Shown piece after piece: positions 12,301-24,189 of a stretch of 64,000 nucleotides of DNA (position 1 is the first letter of the stretch; every line of letters starts with the position of its first letter). The notes beneath the pieces were generated by a model. That model did not search any database. It was given only the letters and a program-made list of their open reading frames with translations, and was not told the origin of the DNA. This DNA comes from Lithospermum erythrorhizon (taxonomy: Eukaryota > Streptophyta > Magnoliopsida > Boraginales > Boraginaceae), in contig JADFUC010000633.1 of NCBI GenBank assembly GCA_019722365.1, positions 1 through 64,000 on the forward strand. The letters are read 5' to 3'. A program made the position numbers and the translations under genes.

Positions 12301-13560
12301 TCGCTACCGACATCAAAATCGTCAACTCCCAAATTGCTTATCTCTTCGGGTCCTTTGATTTCTTCCTACTCAACAGATCGCCTACCAGACGGTCTTCCCC
12401 CGGGCGGTACTCACAGTCAAGTCATAATCACTAATAAACTCCATCCACCTCCCTTCGCTTCAAATTCAAATCTCTCTCAAGGCCGAAGATATTTCAAACT
12501 CTACGGTCGTAAGAAAATCCGCACTTAACTTCATAAAGATAATAATGTCTCCACAATTTTAACGCAAAGACTATCACAAATTTCAAGATCATGCTGTCGG
12601 ATAGCTTCTTCTCGTGATTTCTCAACTGTCGGGGAAACAGAAAGAATCACCTTCCCATTCTCGCATCGAACACACCCCAAACCCCACGCGAAGATCGCCA
12701 TAAATCACGTAGCCCTCGAACTGCACGGTATCGCCAACACGCGCACAGTAGTCAACTTCCCTTCAATACCCCGGCGCCCTCACAATCATCATCCTTTATA
12801 AACTAACTCCCTTTCCCCGTCAAATCTGGGTCAATGGCGTCATGATCAAAGAGAAGTCCTCGATGAATCTCCGTAATAACCAGCCTAACCCAAGAAACTC
12901 CTCACCTCACCACCGCGGGACGCCTCTCCCAATTGTTCATGTTCTCCACCTTCCCGTGATCAACACAAATACCCCTCGCCGAAATAACATGCCCCGTGAA
13001 TCGCACTTCCGCCAACTGTAACTCACATTTGGAAAACTTCATACAATCAGGCCGCCTCAAGGTCCCCAAACAATCCGTTAGTGCCTCATGTTCCTCCTCC
13101 TCCGAATATATCAAAAATATCATCAAATGAAGACCACCACAAACTCATCCAAATACTCGAAATACCCTGCTCATCAAATCCATAAAGGCCGCCTGCTGCA
13201 TTTGTCAACCAAACGGCATCACTATAAACTCATAATGTCCATACCCAGATCGGAAAGCAAATTTCAGAATATCCTCCCTTGGATCCTCAACCGATGATAA
13301 CCAGATCGCAAATCAATCTTCGAGAACACCTCGGCATCCTTCACCGATCAAACAAATCATCGATTCTCAAGCAACGGGCATCGGTTCTTAATGGTCACTT
13401 ATTCAACCTGTTCGTAGTCAATACACCATGTAACCATCCTTCTTTTTCACAAACAACACCGCGCACTTAATGAGATACACTCGGTCTCGATGAATCCTTG
13501 TCTACCACTCCCCAAGAATCAGTCCACTCGCAATCCTACTGAGCTATCCTCAGACGCGGA
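12301..13560 (-). pseudogene. Reverse transcriptase and RNase H of the Tekay-like element
   Basis: At 13126-12902 the minus strand encodes IYSEEEEHEALTDCLGTLRR, then KFSKCELQLAEVRFTGHVIS and GICVDHGKVENMNNW. This is the RT palm/thumb region after the YxDD box in Ty3/gypsy elements. The FGL-type segment lies further toward 13290. RNase H should occupy about 12850-12400 but is too broken to read with confidence. Confidence 0.75.
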
Positions 13561-13739
13561 AGAGAAATTAAGCTGCACTGAATAACCTCAATAGCAATTC
13601 GATCTCCTCGCTCCGCGGCAATCCCGTAAGTCCTCGTGAAAACATCCTCAACTTCTAACAACCCGCATATCTTTCCACTGCTTGGCTTCCCTCATTCAAA
13701 TCAACCACATATCCCAAGCGAATCCAACACACCCCTTCT

Positions 13740-14210
13740 CCGAATCAACTCCTAGCCTCAAGCGCCGACACAAAACTCGGCTGCACCTTCTGCCTCCCAC
13801 AAATCGGATATCCGGTCTTCCCCGAACTCCACAAAAGTAATCTCCTTCCGATGGCAATCAATAATCTTACGATGCTTTCCCCAACCAATCCATACGCAAG
13901 CATAAAGCATCAAAAATCGAAAGCTCAAATGGAAGTAAATCAACGTAATAACGACCGACCACATACAATCAAGCGGACGCCTCTATGGAGTAATCTAAAT
14001 CCACAATCGAATTTCTATCAAGGCTATAATCTCAAGGGAATGTGCAAAAGGCAACATACAGTATAAAAGCAGAATAAAACTTCCGCACACAAAGAACGCG
14101 TGAGCCCCGTAATCAAACAACACCCCGGCCTCAATATCACAAAGGAATAATGCACTGCCACCACTGGGGTATCTCCCCGGGCTTCCCGATGAAAGTAACG
14201 TACGACCGCT
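13740..14210 (-). pseudogene. Protease region of the Tekay-like element
   Basis: The minus strand near 13900-13790 reads WIGWGKHRKIIDCHRKEITF followed by EFGEDRISDL. This corresponds to the GMDWL..H...IDCHRK.V.F segment that follows the aspartic protease in this lineage. The active-site DSG/DTG motif is not clearly preserved. Confidence 0.6.
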
Positions 14211-15120
14211 CATCAGCCTCGGCCAGCCGCTACCGACTTACCTTCCGAGGTCCTCGTACCCACATCCCCCGCCCCACGACCGCCGACCGACCATCACGAC
14301 TTCGATAACCGCCCGGATAGTCAACGGGCGCTGACAGATTTACCTTCTAATCAATCGGGATACCCGCCGCTGTATGTCTCCGCCGCTGCATTGCAACATA
14401 CGACTCACCCTCTCCTAAGAATCTCGCCGGCTCGCGGCCCAATCTCGACTCACAACTGCAATGGGGCTGACACCGCTTCCGAACCCCCGAAAAACTACTC
14501 AACCCCGCCATCTCGTAGGCACCCACCGTGTGTATGAGCAAGTGAATAACTCTCTAAGCGAATCGCTCTGAGCACCTGCTCGACCGCCTCAGATCTACTC
14601 TCCGCCGGGTCCGCCCTCCTCCGAACTTGTAATTTGTAGTACCAATGTGAAAGAAAGTCTCAGTTGACTCCTCCCATCCACTGGGCCTCGGCTCTCAACT
14701 CCATTTCCATCTCGTGGCCGCATTCCTCGACAAGATGGAAACTAGTAAACTCATCAGCCGGTGATCTCGGTGACGATTCCCACGTCAATCCATCCTGAAT
14801 CTACGATCCTCGCTTCTACCGGATAAAGCATCAGAAAGAGTCGGCACAAATCACCGACTGCATTCTCCACTCGACCTCAAACCCCAGGTCAACGAATCAC
14901 TCTCTCTCTCCAAGGCCGCCATGCTGCTGGTCTCCAAGCAATAATTCTCCGAAAGAGTTCAACAACGCTTCCCAGAAACATTTAACCTCCCTCCTCGCAA
15001 TGAGACGCACCTGTGTTCTCCCACCAACACGGCACCCTGCTGTGAAGTCTATAAATAGCAAACTTCACTCATCTCGCCTACAATCCCCATCTACCAAAAA
15101 ATAGTCTTCATATTCCTGGG
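14211..15120 (-). pseudogene. gag region of the Tekay-like element
   Basis: By position this lies between the primer-binding site and protease and should be gag. Individual frames show only fragments. Related gag remnants lie at 41250-41600, 25069-25985 and 30000-30680. No intact zinc knuckle could be read. Confidence 0.45.
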
Positions 15121-15490
15121 ATGACTCACTGCCTCCGGCTAACCTCGAAACTTCTAGGATCCCTCCGAATCGGTCAAACAACTCGCTCTCCGAATCTCGA
15201 CCTCCTCGGCTGCTCCGCCACCCTGAGTATTCACACCTTCCTCTACGAGGCCCACCTCACCGCCGTAAGAATGCACTCCTCCGACCTCATCACGCCAGAC
15301 TCATCGACTATACTCCCTACCAAATGGCCTCCTCAACCCGCACCTCGCTTACCTCAGACTGGCATCCTCAACGCAACAAAGTTGTGTGTGTTAATTGCAT
15401 TTAACAAAAGACACCACTCATTAACTGACTCATGAAAACAAGTCGACTCACAACCACACAGAGGACCTGTAAAGAAATCAAACCCAAGTT

Positions 15491-15504
15491 CTCCGCTACC
15501 AAAA
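15491..15504 (-). other. Primer-binding site next to the 5' LTR
   Basis: Immediately inside the LTR edge the minus strand reads ATTTTGGTAGCGGAG, close to the TGGTATCAGAGC complement of initiator tRNA-Met used by many plant LTR elements. Equivalent sequences sit at 42111-42124, 31034-31046 and 25986-26002. Confidence 0.6.
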
Positions 15505-18148
15505 TCAGAACGACCACCTACCGCCCGGTAGTCATTGAACCGAACACCGAGTCACCAAACCGATTGACGACTCGCTTTGTAATACAACTCTGCTTTCATC
15601 CAAACGTGATTACAATTAAGTTTTTCAAATCAAAACAGCTTTAAAAAAATTTATAATCCATCACCGACATCGAAACGATCAACCCATAAATATATATACA
15701 CAACATAATCCGCTGTTAGTGCACGCCAAGAAGTACAAATGTATTTATACGCATCAGATCCTAAATACAAAGTCACTACCGGTATGCTTTTAAGATTTGG
15801 GAAAAGGGGAATACAACAATGAAACCGGGTAGACAACACATCAAACGGTAGATCAAGGAGTGATCCTCACCAATTCGTGCTCACCTAGCCACCTAACACA
15901 CACCCAACAGCCTCTGGCTCAACTACCCACCACAACCCGCACAATGAAAATGCCGCCTATAGCGAAGTGTATGTAGTTCCTTTGTGCTTATTTAAACTTA
16001 ACACAGGTGAACTTGCCATAATGAACGGCATAGTCGTACTTCTAATAGTCAAATATGAATAACGCATTTATATCCGCTGTGACTACCTAAAAAAGGTCAT
16101 ACAACATAATTCCCTCAGAAATCTCAAACATATTACGCAAGACATAATGTATGTTCACACAATTTCTGCAGTTAAATCAATGCACTCAACAAATCCATCA
16201 AAACTCTAGTCATCAAACCCTCCTATCTCTCATATCCCCACCAATATACCATCCCCCAACGCCAGCATTACACCAACTGGCCTACCCTCTGCGAACGGAC
16301 TAATCAACAATCACCTCAAGACTTATACCGCAAAGATAAGGCCAAAACCGCACTTATACACAAAGATAGCGCACACCGCACTTATACACAAAGTATAAGG
16401 CACAACGACTTATACACAAAGTATAAGGCACACCGCACGCTATACCGCAAGATAGGCCACATCACAATGCACACAAAGAAAGGGATCAAAAAGACCTATA
16501 CCGCTCTTATAATGTCAGAAGGCCAAACCGCACGCTATACCGTAAAGATAGGCCACACCGACACGCACACAAAGAAAGCCGATCAAAATTTCCAGAAATA
16601 CCGCACGATATACCAGAAGATAGGCCAAATCAAGACGCTTATACTGCAAGATAAAATAATAATGATATCCCGCAAAGCGAAGCGAGAGTCACCTAATCCC
16701 TAGTAATCCTAACTATGTGGTCACCGATACTCAAGCGCCCCAAACTCCATGCATAACCCAACAACTACTCTACTCCCAAACAGTAATACAAAGACACAAA
16801 TTAAACATCCTACAATCGGCAATCAATCAATCACGACAAAGTGCCACAACATATCAAAGCTGGCCGATAAGGCCACATAATATAATGGTGCCGGCTAAAG
16901 GCCACATAATCTCGTAATATGTTGTTACTTACCTCCAGTAATCTTCAGCCAATGTAACACAATCACATAACACAACAATTACATGTATATCATTCTCATA
17001 ATCATAACACAATAACATGTATATCACAAATCAAGCTATAATGAAGTAACAATCTGCGGTATAAAAGATTACCTCATGCAATACTTAAAACCTTTCAATA
17101 AAACAACTGCGAATCGCTCTTTTTCAATGCATCAACGCTAAAACAACACCTGTAGTATGACCAAGCACTCATTACTATAAGTACCGGCTTTTAAGATACA
17201 TAACCAACTCTTAAGGGAACTATTCTTAAACAAATAACATGACGGATAAACTATCTAATTATAATCCCATCTGACACAACCCAATTCCATTCCCTCTACT
17301 AAATTCCATCTATTTCCTTCTCATTACAAATCACCTTATAAGTCATTCTAACTAATCATGAAGTTCATACTATCAATCTATATTCAAATATCAATTATAA
17401 CTCAACTTGGAATTTACACTTTTTCAACATAACTCCCTTTAATCAATTTTAAATCACCAATCTAACATCATAACAACTATAATAAGGTCTCAATATAACC
17501 TCTTACACATTTAAAGTCTTATAACAACATCCATATAAAACGCCAACGAAAACCTAAAAAGTCAACTCGACCATAACGTCCAAACGATTTCTAAATCACG
17601 GACTATCACTCAAATACGCCACGTAACCCATAACCAACTAAGATTTATCATACTCCACTATGAAAAAGTCAACTAAAAGTCAAACTATGTCAAAACCCAA
17701 GAACATCCCCTAAAGACTCTGAAATTTCTTACCTTAACTCCAAGAGAAACGACGGGGAGAACAATATTCTACAAACCCATCTCGAAGCTCGGAAATACAA
17801 TCACATAGAAATCTAAAAACGAAAAATTTTTGCCGAGGGCTTAATTTCGCCACATTTATGCAGTAAGATTTAAGTGATTTGTGATATTCAGTGAATAAGA
17901 TTTATAAGGATGAATTTAGGTTACTTAACCCCTCAAGTCATTTAAAACCGCACGCTAAACGAGCGAATCGAAGTTATCGAACGACTTAACGATCTAACTT
18001 AAATCGAATTTCCCCGTTACTACCACTTCAAATTATAATCTAACCCACCAAATAATTTACAAAATAATATTATCATCGAAAAAAATTATACTATTCCCTT
18101 GTCCCACCACGACCGAAATTTTTTTTTTTTTTTTCAACGGCTATTACA
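15505..18148 (-). repeat. 5' LTR of the Tekay-like element
   Basis: It is homologous to 8185-10764 in the same orientation. It contains its own minisatellite (16318-16680), repeated AAAGTCAAC words, the splice-donor-like motif at 17732 and a T-rich run before the terminal CTATTACA. It lies on the primer-binding-site side, so it is the 5' LTR for an element on the minus strand. Confidence 0.8.
16318..16680. repeat. Minisatellite (5' LTR copy)
   Basis: Repeats of CGCACTTATACACAAAGTATAAGGCACAC type grade into CCGCACGCTATACCGTAAAGATAGGCCACA units. It is homologous to 8995-9300 but differs in unit number and phase, so it has continued to change since insertion. Confidence 0.7.
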
Positions 18149-18600
18149 CCCACAAGATAGTTTTCATAGTCTCACAATACCACGTAAATCTATCGGTATA
18201 TGTAATCATTTGATCGACAATTTATATCAAATACTAACGCGATCTTAATATACAACAATATTTAAAAAGAGAACATACGAGGACGAGAAAGCCGATTCTT
18301 AAAGCAATATAGAACATATGTCAGACAAACACATATTCATTAAATGTCAACCACAAATAAGACTCGTCTCACATGTGTATTCAATACTATTTATATCGTA
18401 ATACCGTTGACATGTGTTCAATTGGTATTTTTCAATAGTCTGGCAATACCATACGTGGTGCCCACGAGGTATATGTATTCATTGACACAACAATATAAAA
18501 TAATCAAAAATAAATTCAACAACATTTAAAAATAGAACATTAGGATTTTAAAATTAATTTTAAAGCCATATGTAAAATAGATACGTATAAAATTAAACAA
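18149..18600. repeat. Tandem repeat flanking the retrotransposon
   Basis: Two copies of a unit of about 265 bp: TTTCATAGTCTCACAATACCACG...GGTATATGTAATCATTTGA at 18160 onward, and TTTCAATAGTCTGGCAATACCATACG...GGTATATGTATTCATTGACA at 18430 onward. Both continue into ACAACA.TATTTAAAAA.AGAACAT. The ATTCATTAAATGTCAAC part of the unit is also found at 8104, on the other side of the element. Confidence 0.6.
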
Positions 18601-19340
18601 ATCAAAATAACCTGACAAGAGTAGTCAATGAGTTGCATAGATCTGATGATTGTGAAATCTAAAAAAAAATATGTTTATAAAAACAACATAATAAAATGAC
18701 CGTAAAATTCAATATTACTGTGAAACTACAACTTAATCGGTATCAGACTCTGATGAAGGACAAGTGGGAAAATCACCAAGAGGTTCATCTTCAATCGCCA
18801 ATAATTTAATAACAATGTAAAAATCCTTTATTAGAAACATCAAAATGACCAGGAAACTATTCAAATCATTTGAATAAAAACATACCTATCTCTGCTTCTC
18901 TTGATCCATTCGGGGAATATTATTGAGAAGCAAAGAATTTCAATTACAAATTATTTTATCGATTCAAAACTAAATTATGGAACAAATTTGTTGTTGTAAA
19001 CCATAACGAAAAGTAAAAAATTATGGAAACAAATCGAAAATAAAATTGAATAAAACCGAATAAATTGAAATAAAAATTTAGGAAATCAAAAGGAAAGGCA
19101 AAAATATGGAAGAATCTGTAAAGAGATTTAAAAAGCTCATTCTAGCTTATTGCATTTATGAAATGCTAGAAAGACAAATGACAAAGTTTTATAGCTTAAA
19201 ACGATTTAGCTGTACCAAATACCAACATGCCCCTTACCAACGTAGGATGAAACCAACGTAATTAATAGATGCTACGCCGAGATTGAAATTAACATTAGAT
19301 TACCACGGTTAAGCTCTAACAAAATTCGTCATATAATATC
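18601..19340. other. AT-rich spacer with a possible small minus-strand coding remnant
   Basis: It is mostly non-coding. On the minus strand at about 18803-18741 there is a short acidic open stretch, AIEDEPLGDFPTCPSSESDT, ending in a stop. About 100 bp upstream of it is a start-codon context (MDQEKQ) followed by a GTATGT donor-like sequence, but an in-frame TAG precedes that donor. This may be a broken first exon, possibly of the FAR1-like gene beyond the retrotransposon. It is too short to be sure. Confidence 0.25.
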
Positions 19341-19354
19341 TAAATGTTGTCGAT

Positions 19355-19464
19355 GTGATTTAAATAACTATTTTACCCCTTTATGCTGCAGTTCATAATA
19401 CTGAAAAGCTTTTCATTAAGCGACAAAATTGTCATTTCGCTAAAAAAACACTATTTTGGTGTGT
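19355..19464. mobile_element. MITE remnant related to the one upstream of the A/B-barrel gene
   Basis: The right end (GACAAAATTGTCATTTCGCT, then AACACTATTTTGGTGTGT) and the inner left part (AATAACTATTTTACCCC) resemble the inverted ends of the small element at 47743-47876. The outer left terminus seems lost. Confidence 0.4.
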
Positions 19465-19827
19465 CTATAGTATTGCCGGAAAATTCTCGTCAAACATTGT
19501 CCCTAATATTTTGAGTAGTAATCAAATATCGAATGCTAAACTCCCTAAAAAATCTCCTACAGATGCATCTCTTCCCACCTCAAAAATATGAAAACTAATT
19601 ACACTCTTTGAATTCTTTTTTCTTCCATCTCATTTTATCTTTCAATTTAGAGTTGCGAGGGCTTCCATGCTGTAGCAGCTCGGCACCTCAACATCGCACA
19701 ATGTCACATTTAGCTAAAACCAAAATAGACAAAAACGTAGAAAAAAATCCATCTCAAGAACAGATTGAAAGACATATTCCAGGATCTCCAAACAACGGCA
19801 ATTTTTCTCCGGGAGGTTTTTCAGACC

Positions 19828-21886
19828 ATGTCAACCTCATCCTCGTCCTCATCCCCGTCCACTCTTTCATTGTATTTATTTATCGCGATCATGTTTCTCT
19901 CTTTCTCCAATATAGTAACATCCCAAAACCAAACAGATATAGGTGAAATGCTGTTGGAACTGAAAGTAGATTTTGAAAATACAGGTGCCCTTGATTCGTC
20001 ATGGATAAAGGGGACAAATCCATGCGACCAAAAGAAAAAATGGGTAGGTGTAACTTGCCGGAATGATATGGTTAGAGTCCTCCGCCTTTCAGGGTATAAT
20101 CTCTCCGGTGAATTTAATGTCGACGCCATATCAGATCTTAAAAGCATTCGGACAATCAACATTGCCAAGAATCATTTCTCAGGACCAATTCCTGAGTTTT
20201 ATTTGATTGATGGTTTGAGAGATTTAGTGGCTAATGGTAATAAGTTTGATGGCGAAATTATTTCCACATTTTTTGCAACAAATCAACGTTCCAGGTTGAG
20301 GACAATTGACCTTTCCTCAAATAATTTCTCTGGAAAAATCCCTGAATCATTAGCGTCTTCTCCTCCCAATCTTAAGGAACTTTTGTTGGATCATAATGGG
20401 TTTTCAGGGCCAGTTCCACTGTTCCCTCAACAAACGCTGAAAAAATTCAATGTTTCATTTAACAAACTTGAAGGTGAAATCCCAAAAGACATGGTTGTGA
20501 AGTTTGGAGCAGAGGCATTTGCAGAAAATCCAGGGCTATGTTCCCCTCACATAGGAAAGGAATGCCAAATTAAAAAGGACGCCAATTCTAGTAGTGGTGG
20601 GTCTTCTAGTATAAAATGGATCATTCTTGGAGTGATTATTGCGATTCTTGTAATTACATTGTTATTAAGGCAAAAGACGAAGCAGAATGATTTACCCCCG
20701 GTAGAGCCCGGAAATATTGAACATGGGGGCATGCATATGCACGGGATGTCGAGAAGCAGGAACTCAAGTAGAAATATGAGAGGAGGACCACTGATTAGTA
20801 ATTCAGCCGAGTCTAACCCTCAGAAAGGCTCTCATAGCAGTAGAGAAGGGGGGGAATTGATCATTGTTAACGATGAAAGAGGCACATTTGGGTTGCCAGA
20901 TTTGATGAAGGCAGCTGCAGAGGTTCTTGGAAATGGAACACTTGGGTCAGCTTACAAGGCAGTCATGGTAAATGGTGTTTCTGTAGTGGTTAAAAGATTG
21001 AGAGATATGAACAAAATGCACAGAGATGAATTTTACATGGAAATGAGACATCTTGGGGGGTTAAGACACAAGAATATATTGCCACCATTGGCTTACCTTT
21101 ATAAAAAAGAAGAGAAACTCATTGTTTCGGAGTACGTTCCAAGAGGAAGCTTGTTGTACTTGTTGCATGGTAAAATCACTCCTTCACTCATTTCCTTAAG
21201 CAAATTACGTTTTTTCATTAATATAATCAATTTGAAGCATGAGTTATGGTCCCTCATCATTACCACTAAAATTTTAGTCCTGAAACCACCTATAATCCTA
21301 TACTTACATGTTTTTTCCCTCCAGGTAATAGAGGGATTGCCCATTCTGATCTAACTTGGCCAACTCGTCTAAAGATCATCAAAGGAGCTGCTCAAGGGAT
21401 GACTTTCCTTCACTCAGAATTTCCAACATATGAACTACCTCATGGGAATCTAAAATCCAGCAACATACTCCTCTCCGCAGATTTTGAGCCGCTCCTCTCT
21501 GATTACGCCTTCCAACCAATGTTCAACTCAACCCAAGCTGGAACTTTGTTGTTTGCTTGCCAGCGTCTTAGGCTTACCATTGAACCAACAAGTCTCCCCG
21601 AAAAGTGACGTTTTTTGCCTTGGCATCGTCATTCTTGAAGTCCTAACGGGGAAATTCCCTATTCAATATCTTAAAAATCAGAAAGGTGGAACCGATGTCG
21701 TTCTATGGGCAAGATCAGCTGTTTCTGAGAAGAGGGAAACCGAATTCTTCGATCCTGAAATTTCATCGTTTTGAGAGTTCACCAGAGATGTGTTACCAAA
21801 TTGGAGTAGATTGCACCAACAATGAACATGATACAAGGATTGATATGAAAGAAGCCATTAGTAGAATAGGTGATGTACAAGCATAA
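19828..21886 (+). CDS. Pollen receptor-like kinase (LRR receptor pseudokinase), C-lobe frameshifted
   Basis: Exon 1 (19828-21169) encodes a signal peptide after Met-Ser-Thr, an LRR N-cap with NPC and WVGVTC, about five leucine-rich repeats (for example IRTINIAKNHFSGPIP and LRTIDLSSNNFSGKIP), a transmembrane helix (WIILGVIIAILVITLL) and the kinase N-lobe (EVLGNGTLGSAYKAV, then VVVKRL with the lysine kept). Exon 2 starts at 21325 and gives HGNLKSSNILL in place of HRD and SDYAF in place of DFG. Both are typical of this family, whose kinase domains are thought weak or inactive and which act in pollen tube growth. The match then moves +1 near 21545-21560 (LNQQVSPKSDVFCLGIVILE) and again near 21770 (MCYQIGVDC...DMKEAISRI) to a stop at 21884-21886. 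These shifts mean a pseudogene or assembly errors. Met at 19828 is preferred over 19765 because the signal peptide follows it directly. Confidence 0.85.
21170..21324 (+). other. Intron of the receptor-like kinase gene
   Basis: Donor TTGCATG/GTAAAATC and acceptor TTTTTTCCCTCCAG/GTAATAGA are both good plant sites. Splicing joins LLHG to NRGIAHSDLTWPTRLKI without a frame change, at the usual intron position of this family (after the LLHG of the N-lobe). Without splicing the frame runs into a stop near 21352. Confidence 0.85.
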
Positions 21887-22019
21887 AATATTGATTAACT
21901 TGAACATTTGTAATATGGTAGATAACTATTAGAACGATTGGTAAGAAGACAATAGCCGATCTAGGACTTAAGTTTCGTGTGATTGAAGTTTACACTGGAA
22001 AAACAAATTGAAAGATCAT

Positions 22020-22250
22020 TTAATAAGTCCAATTAAAGCCTTGTAGGACAAAGAGTTTTAATTAAATTGAATAAAGATAACTAAACTTGAGGAGATATGA
22101 CAATTTCAACATGTTAAGAGAAGTGACTTTTGGGATTCTTCTATAAATACCCAACCATCATTACAGACGTTAAAATCCTATTTGACTTATTCACTCTTCT
22201 CGATAAATACCGGGCTTTATCATCCTGTTTAATTACGATCGATTTTGGCC
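22020..22250 (+). mobile_element. LTR-like end with TATA box (Tat-like, tentative)
   Basis: A TATA box (CTATAAATAC, 22141-22150) is followed by a leader. A TTTTGGCCAGAAATCTG stretch at 22246-22262 resembles the TTGGCGCCGTCTGTGGG boundary typical of Tat/Athila elements and seen in another form at 51503. This suggests the 3' part of a 5' LTR on the plus strand. The assignment rests on these landmarks only. Confidence 0.35.
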
Positions 22251-23380
22251 AGAAATCTGCGCATCTCGAAGACTATCAATTACTCGACCACCCGACTACC
22301 TCGACCCCTGCATGCACGACGCTAAAGGCATCTACTGCATCTGTGAAAGCAAGACCAGAGCATGTAGAAAGTGCCCTAGGCCGCAAAACATCCTAGACCC
22401 AACTCGGGCCCCTTCACACTCTGGCACGGTGTCAAAGATGAACCCGAGAGGACCATCTCCGGCAACCTCGCCTCCAAAGTCCACTCACAAGATGCGCACA
22501 AAGGCGAAGCATCGCGCCCCACACCACGGTGACCCTCGTGAAACCCATCACATCGACATACACCGCTCAAGGGAAACTAATCATTCCCCGATATACACAT
22601 CGGATCAAGAAGCGATTCGCACAATTCATGACGACTCACGACCGGGAAACACAAGAACGGTCTCACTGCCACCATTGGCCTGGGGTGAATGCAAGAACTG
22701 AAGACCCTCACAAACACACATCGAAGAGCTCTGATTTCACTCCAATGACTCCTCGTGACACCAAAATGAGCCACAAATACTGAGTACAACCTCACCTCAT
22801 CGACAAATTTCAACCGATGTCCCTCGCTATGAAAACGGACGTGCCACAAAGTGGCAGCCGACGAGTCAATCAAACACATAGTATAAATGACGTATGTCTA
22901 GGCAAATGACCCGACTTTCCCCATTCCCACCAGACGCGATAATCAAAGGCACAAACACACCCTTACCATTTCTAAGACGCAAGCCCACGCAAGACGCCAT
23001 GAGGTTCGTGATGCTCTGTTCAAGATCGCTAAATGATTCAGATCCTAGTAACCACCCAAGTCAGGCTTTGACTCAGCTTGTCCTTCCTGCATCACTTGTG
23101 TCTACGCAAGGCATTCCCAAGAGTCTATCACGATGTCATTAGTTGCCCACAAATTACCACACCTATTGCATACCGGTATGACGTCAGAGACTACTCAGTG
23201 GATAAATTCGGGCATCTATCTGCCGACGAGACCTAACGAACTCTCACGGAGTATACAACAAACTGGGAGACAGAGCTACGCAAATCATATTCGGCGAAAG
23301 TGTCAAGATTCATTACTGAGCTCCACAAACCCTAGCAGATCCCGGCGGTAACCCTACAGATCCTCTGAAAACATTAACAT
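22251..23380 (+). mobile_element. GC-richer block, probable internal remnant of an LTR element
   Basis: Overlapping short ORFs (22312-22701, 22529-22783, 22894-23142, 23133-23351) with proline-, serine- and histidine-rich translations are present. Composition differs sharply from the AT-rich surroundings and resembles other decayed gag-like regions in the window. No domain could be named. Confidence 0.3.
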
Positions 23381-23389
23381 TTAAAATCT

Positions 23390-24185
23390 AATTAATAATT
23401 ACTAATAATTTTAAACCAAAATAATTATATAAAATACATTTAGTTTTCTTTAAAATGGACGCACTAACTTCAACGTAAGCAAAACGATCGCCTCCGGCCA
23501 CCCACGCACCGACACGCAAGATGCGTCGTAAGATCGCCGGCGAAGCTACGCCTCCGGTGGCCGAAAACGTGAAATTCGGTAATGGACGCCGCCTCGACGA
23601 TAGTCCGCAAGTCAAGCGACCGATTTTTGCAATTATTTCAAGCCAGCTTTTCCAGACACTGAACTTTTGTAAAAAGATTTGGAGACTTTAAAAAAATTCA
23701 AAAATTATGGCATTCCGACTCGAATATCAACAATATCATTATCGAATATGTCTAATTGAATTTCATCAAAAATACTTCTAGTTTTCATTAAACCCAAACA
23801 ATCCGTAAATTCAATAAATTTGTCTATACTTAAAAATTCAAATCGTATGAACTTGTGGTCATAAACACACGACGTTTAATTGCGAATTTTTCAAATTTCT
23901 AACCCCTCTCTAAAATCGAAATGATTCTACCTCAAATTAAAAATGCAAATTACTCAATTTTTAATCCTTTCAATTCACGAACGATTAATGAATATCAAAT
24001 CATCAAAATCAATACATTGAAATGATGATTCCCACCTACGTGAAATATATATAATTGGTTGATTTTTTCATATTATATATTCATCAATTGAACATATATA
24101 AACTGGCGAAATAATCAAATTAACTAACAACTATGTCAACACACAATCAAATTAGATAAAATATATCAAACTCGAGTAGGCCTGA
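23390..24185 (-). mobile_element. 5' internal remnant next to a copia LTR (tentative)
   Basis: This lies on the inner side of the minus-strand copia LTR at 24190-25068. It includes a small GC-rich segment (23455-23620) with an open minus-strand frame (75 codons) that matches no domain I can name, then AT-rich sequence. The position fits a leader or gag start, but no gag motif was read. Confidence 0.3.
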
Positions 24186-24189
24186 TAAT

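Larger units (their letters stand above)
8185..18148 (-). mobile_element. Full-length decayed Ty3/gypsy chromovirus (Tekay-like)
   Basis: Two direct LTRs (8185-10764 and 15505-18148) share sequence almost throughout. Both end on the plus strand in a TTATTACA-type terminus, which is TGTAAT at the LTR start on the minus strand. The internal region reads on the minus strand as primer-binding site, gag, protease, RT, RNase H, integrase, chromodomain, polypurine tract, then 3' LTR. The chromodomain after the integrase places it in the chromoviruses. Stops and frameshifts are dense, so it is inactive. The left LTR edge is approximate. Confidence 0.85.

Noticed and set aside
19608..19946. 112-codon ORF overlapping the start of the receptor kinase
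   Set aside because: The other frame here gives a signal peptide and LRR N-cap; this ORF has no domain and ends inside the gene.
23390..23620. GC-rich minus-strand ORF of 75 codons as a host gene
   Set aside because: It lies at the inner side of a copia LTR and shows no domain; more likely part of that element.
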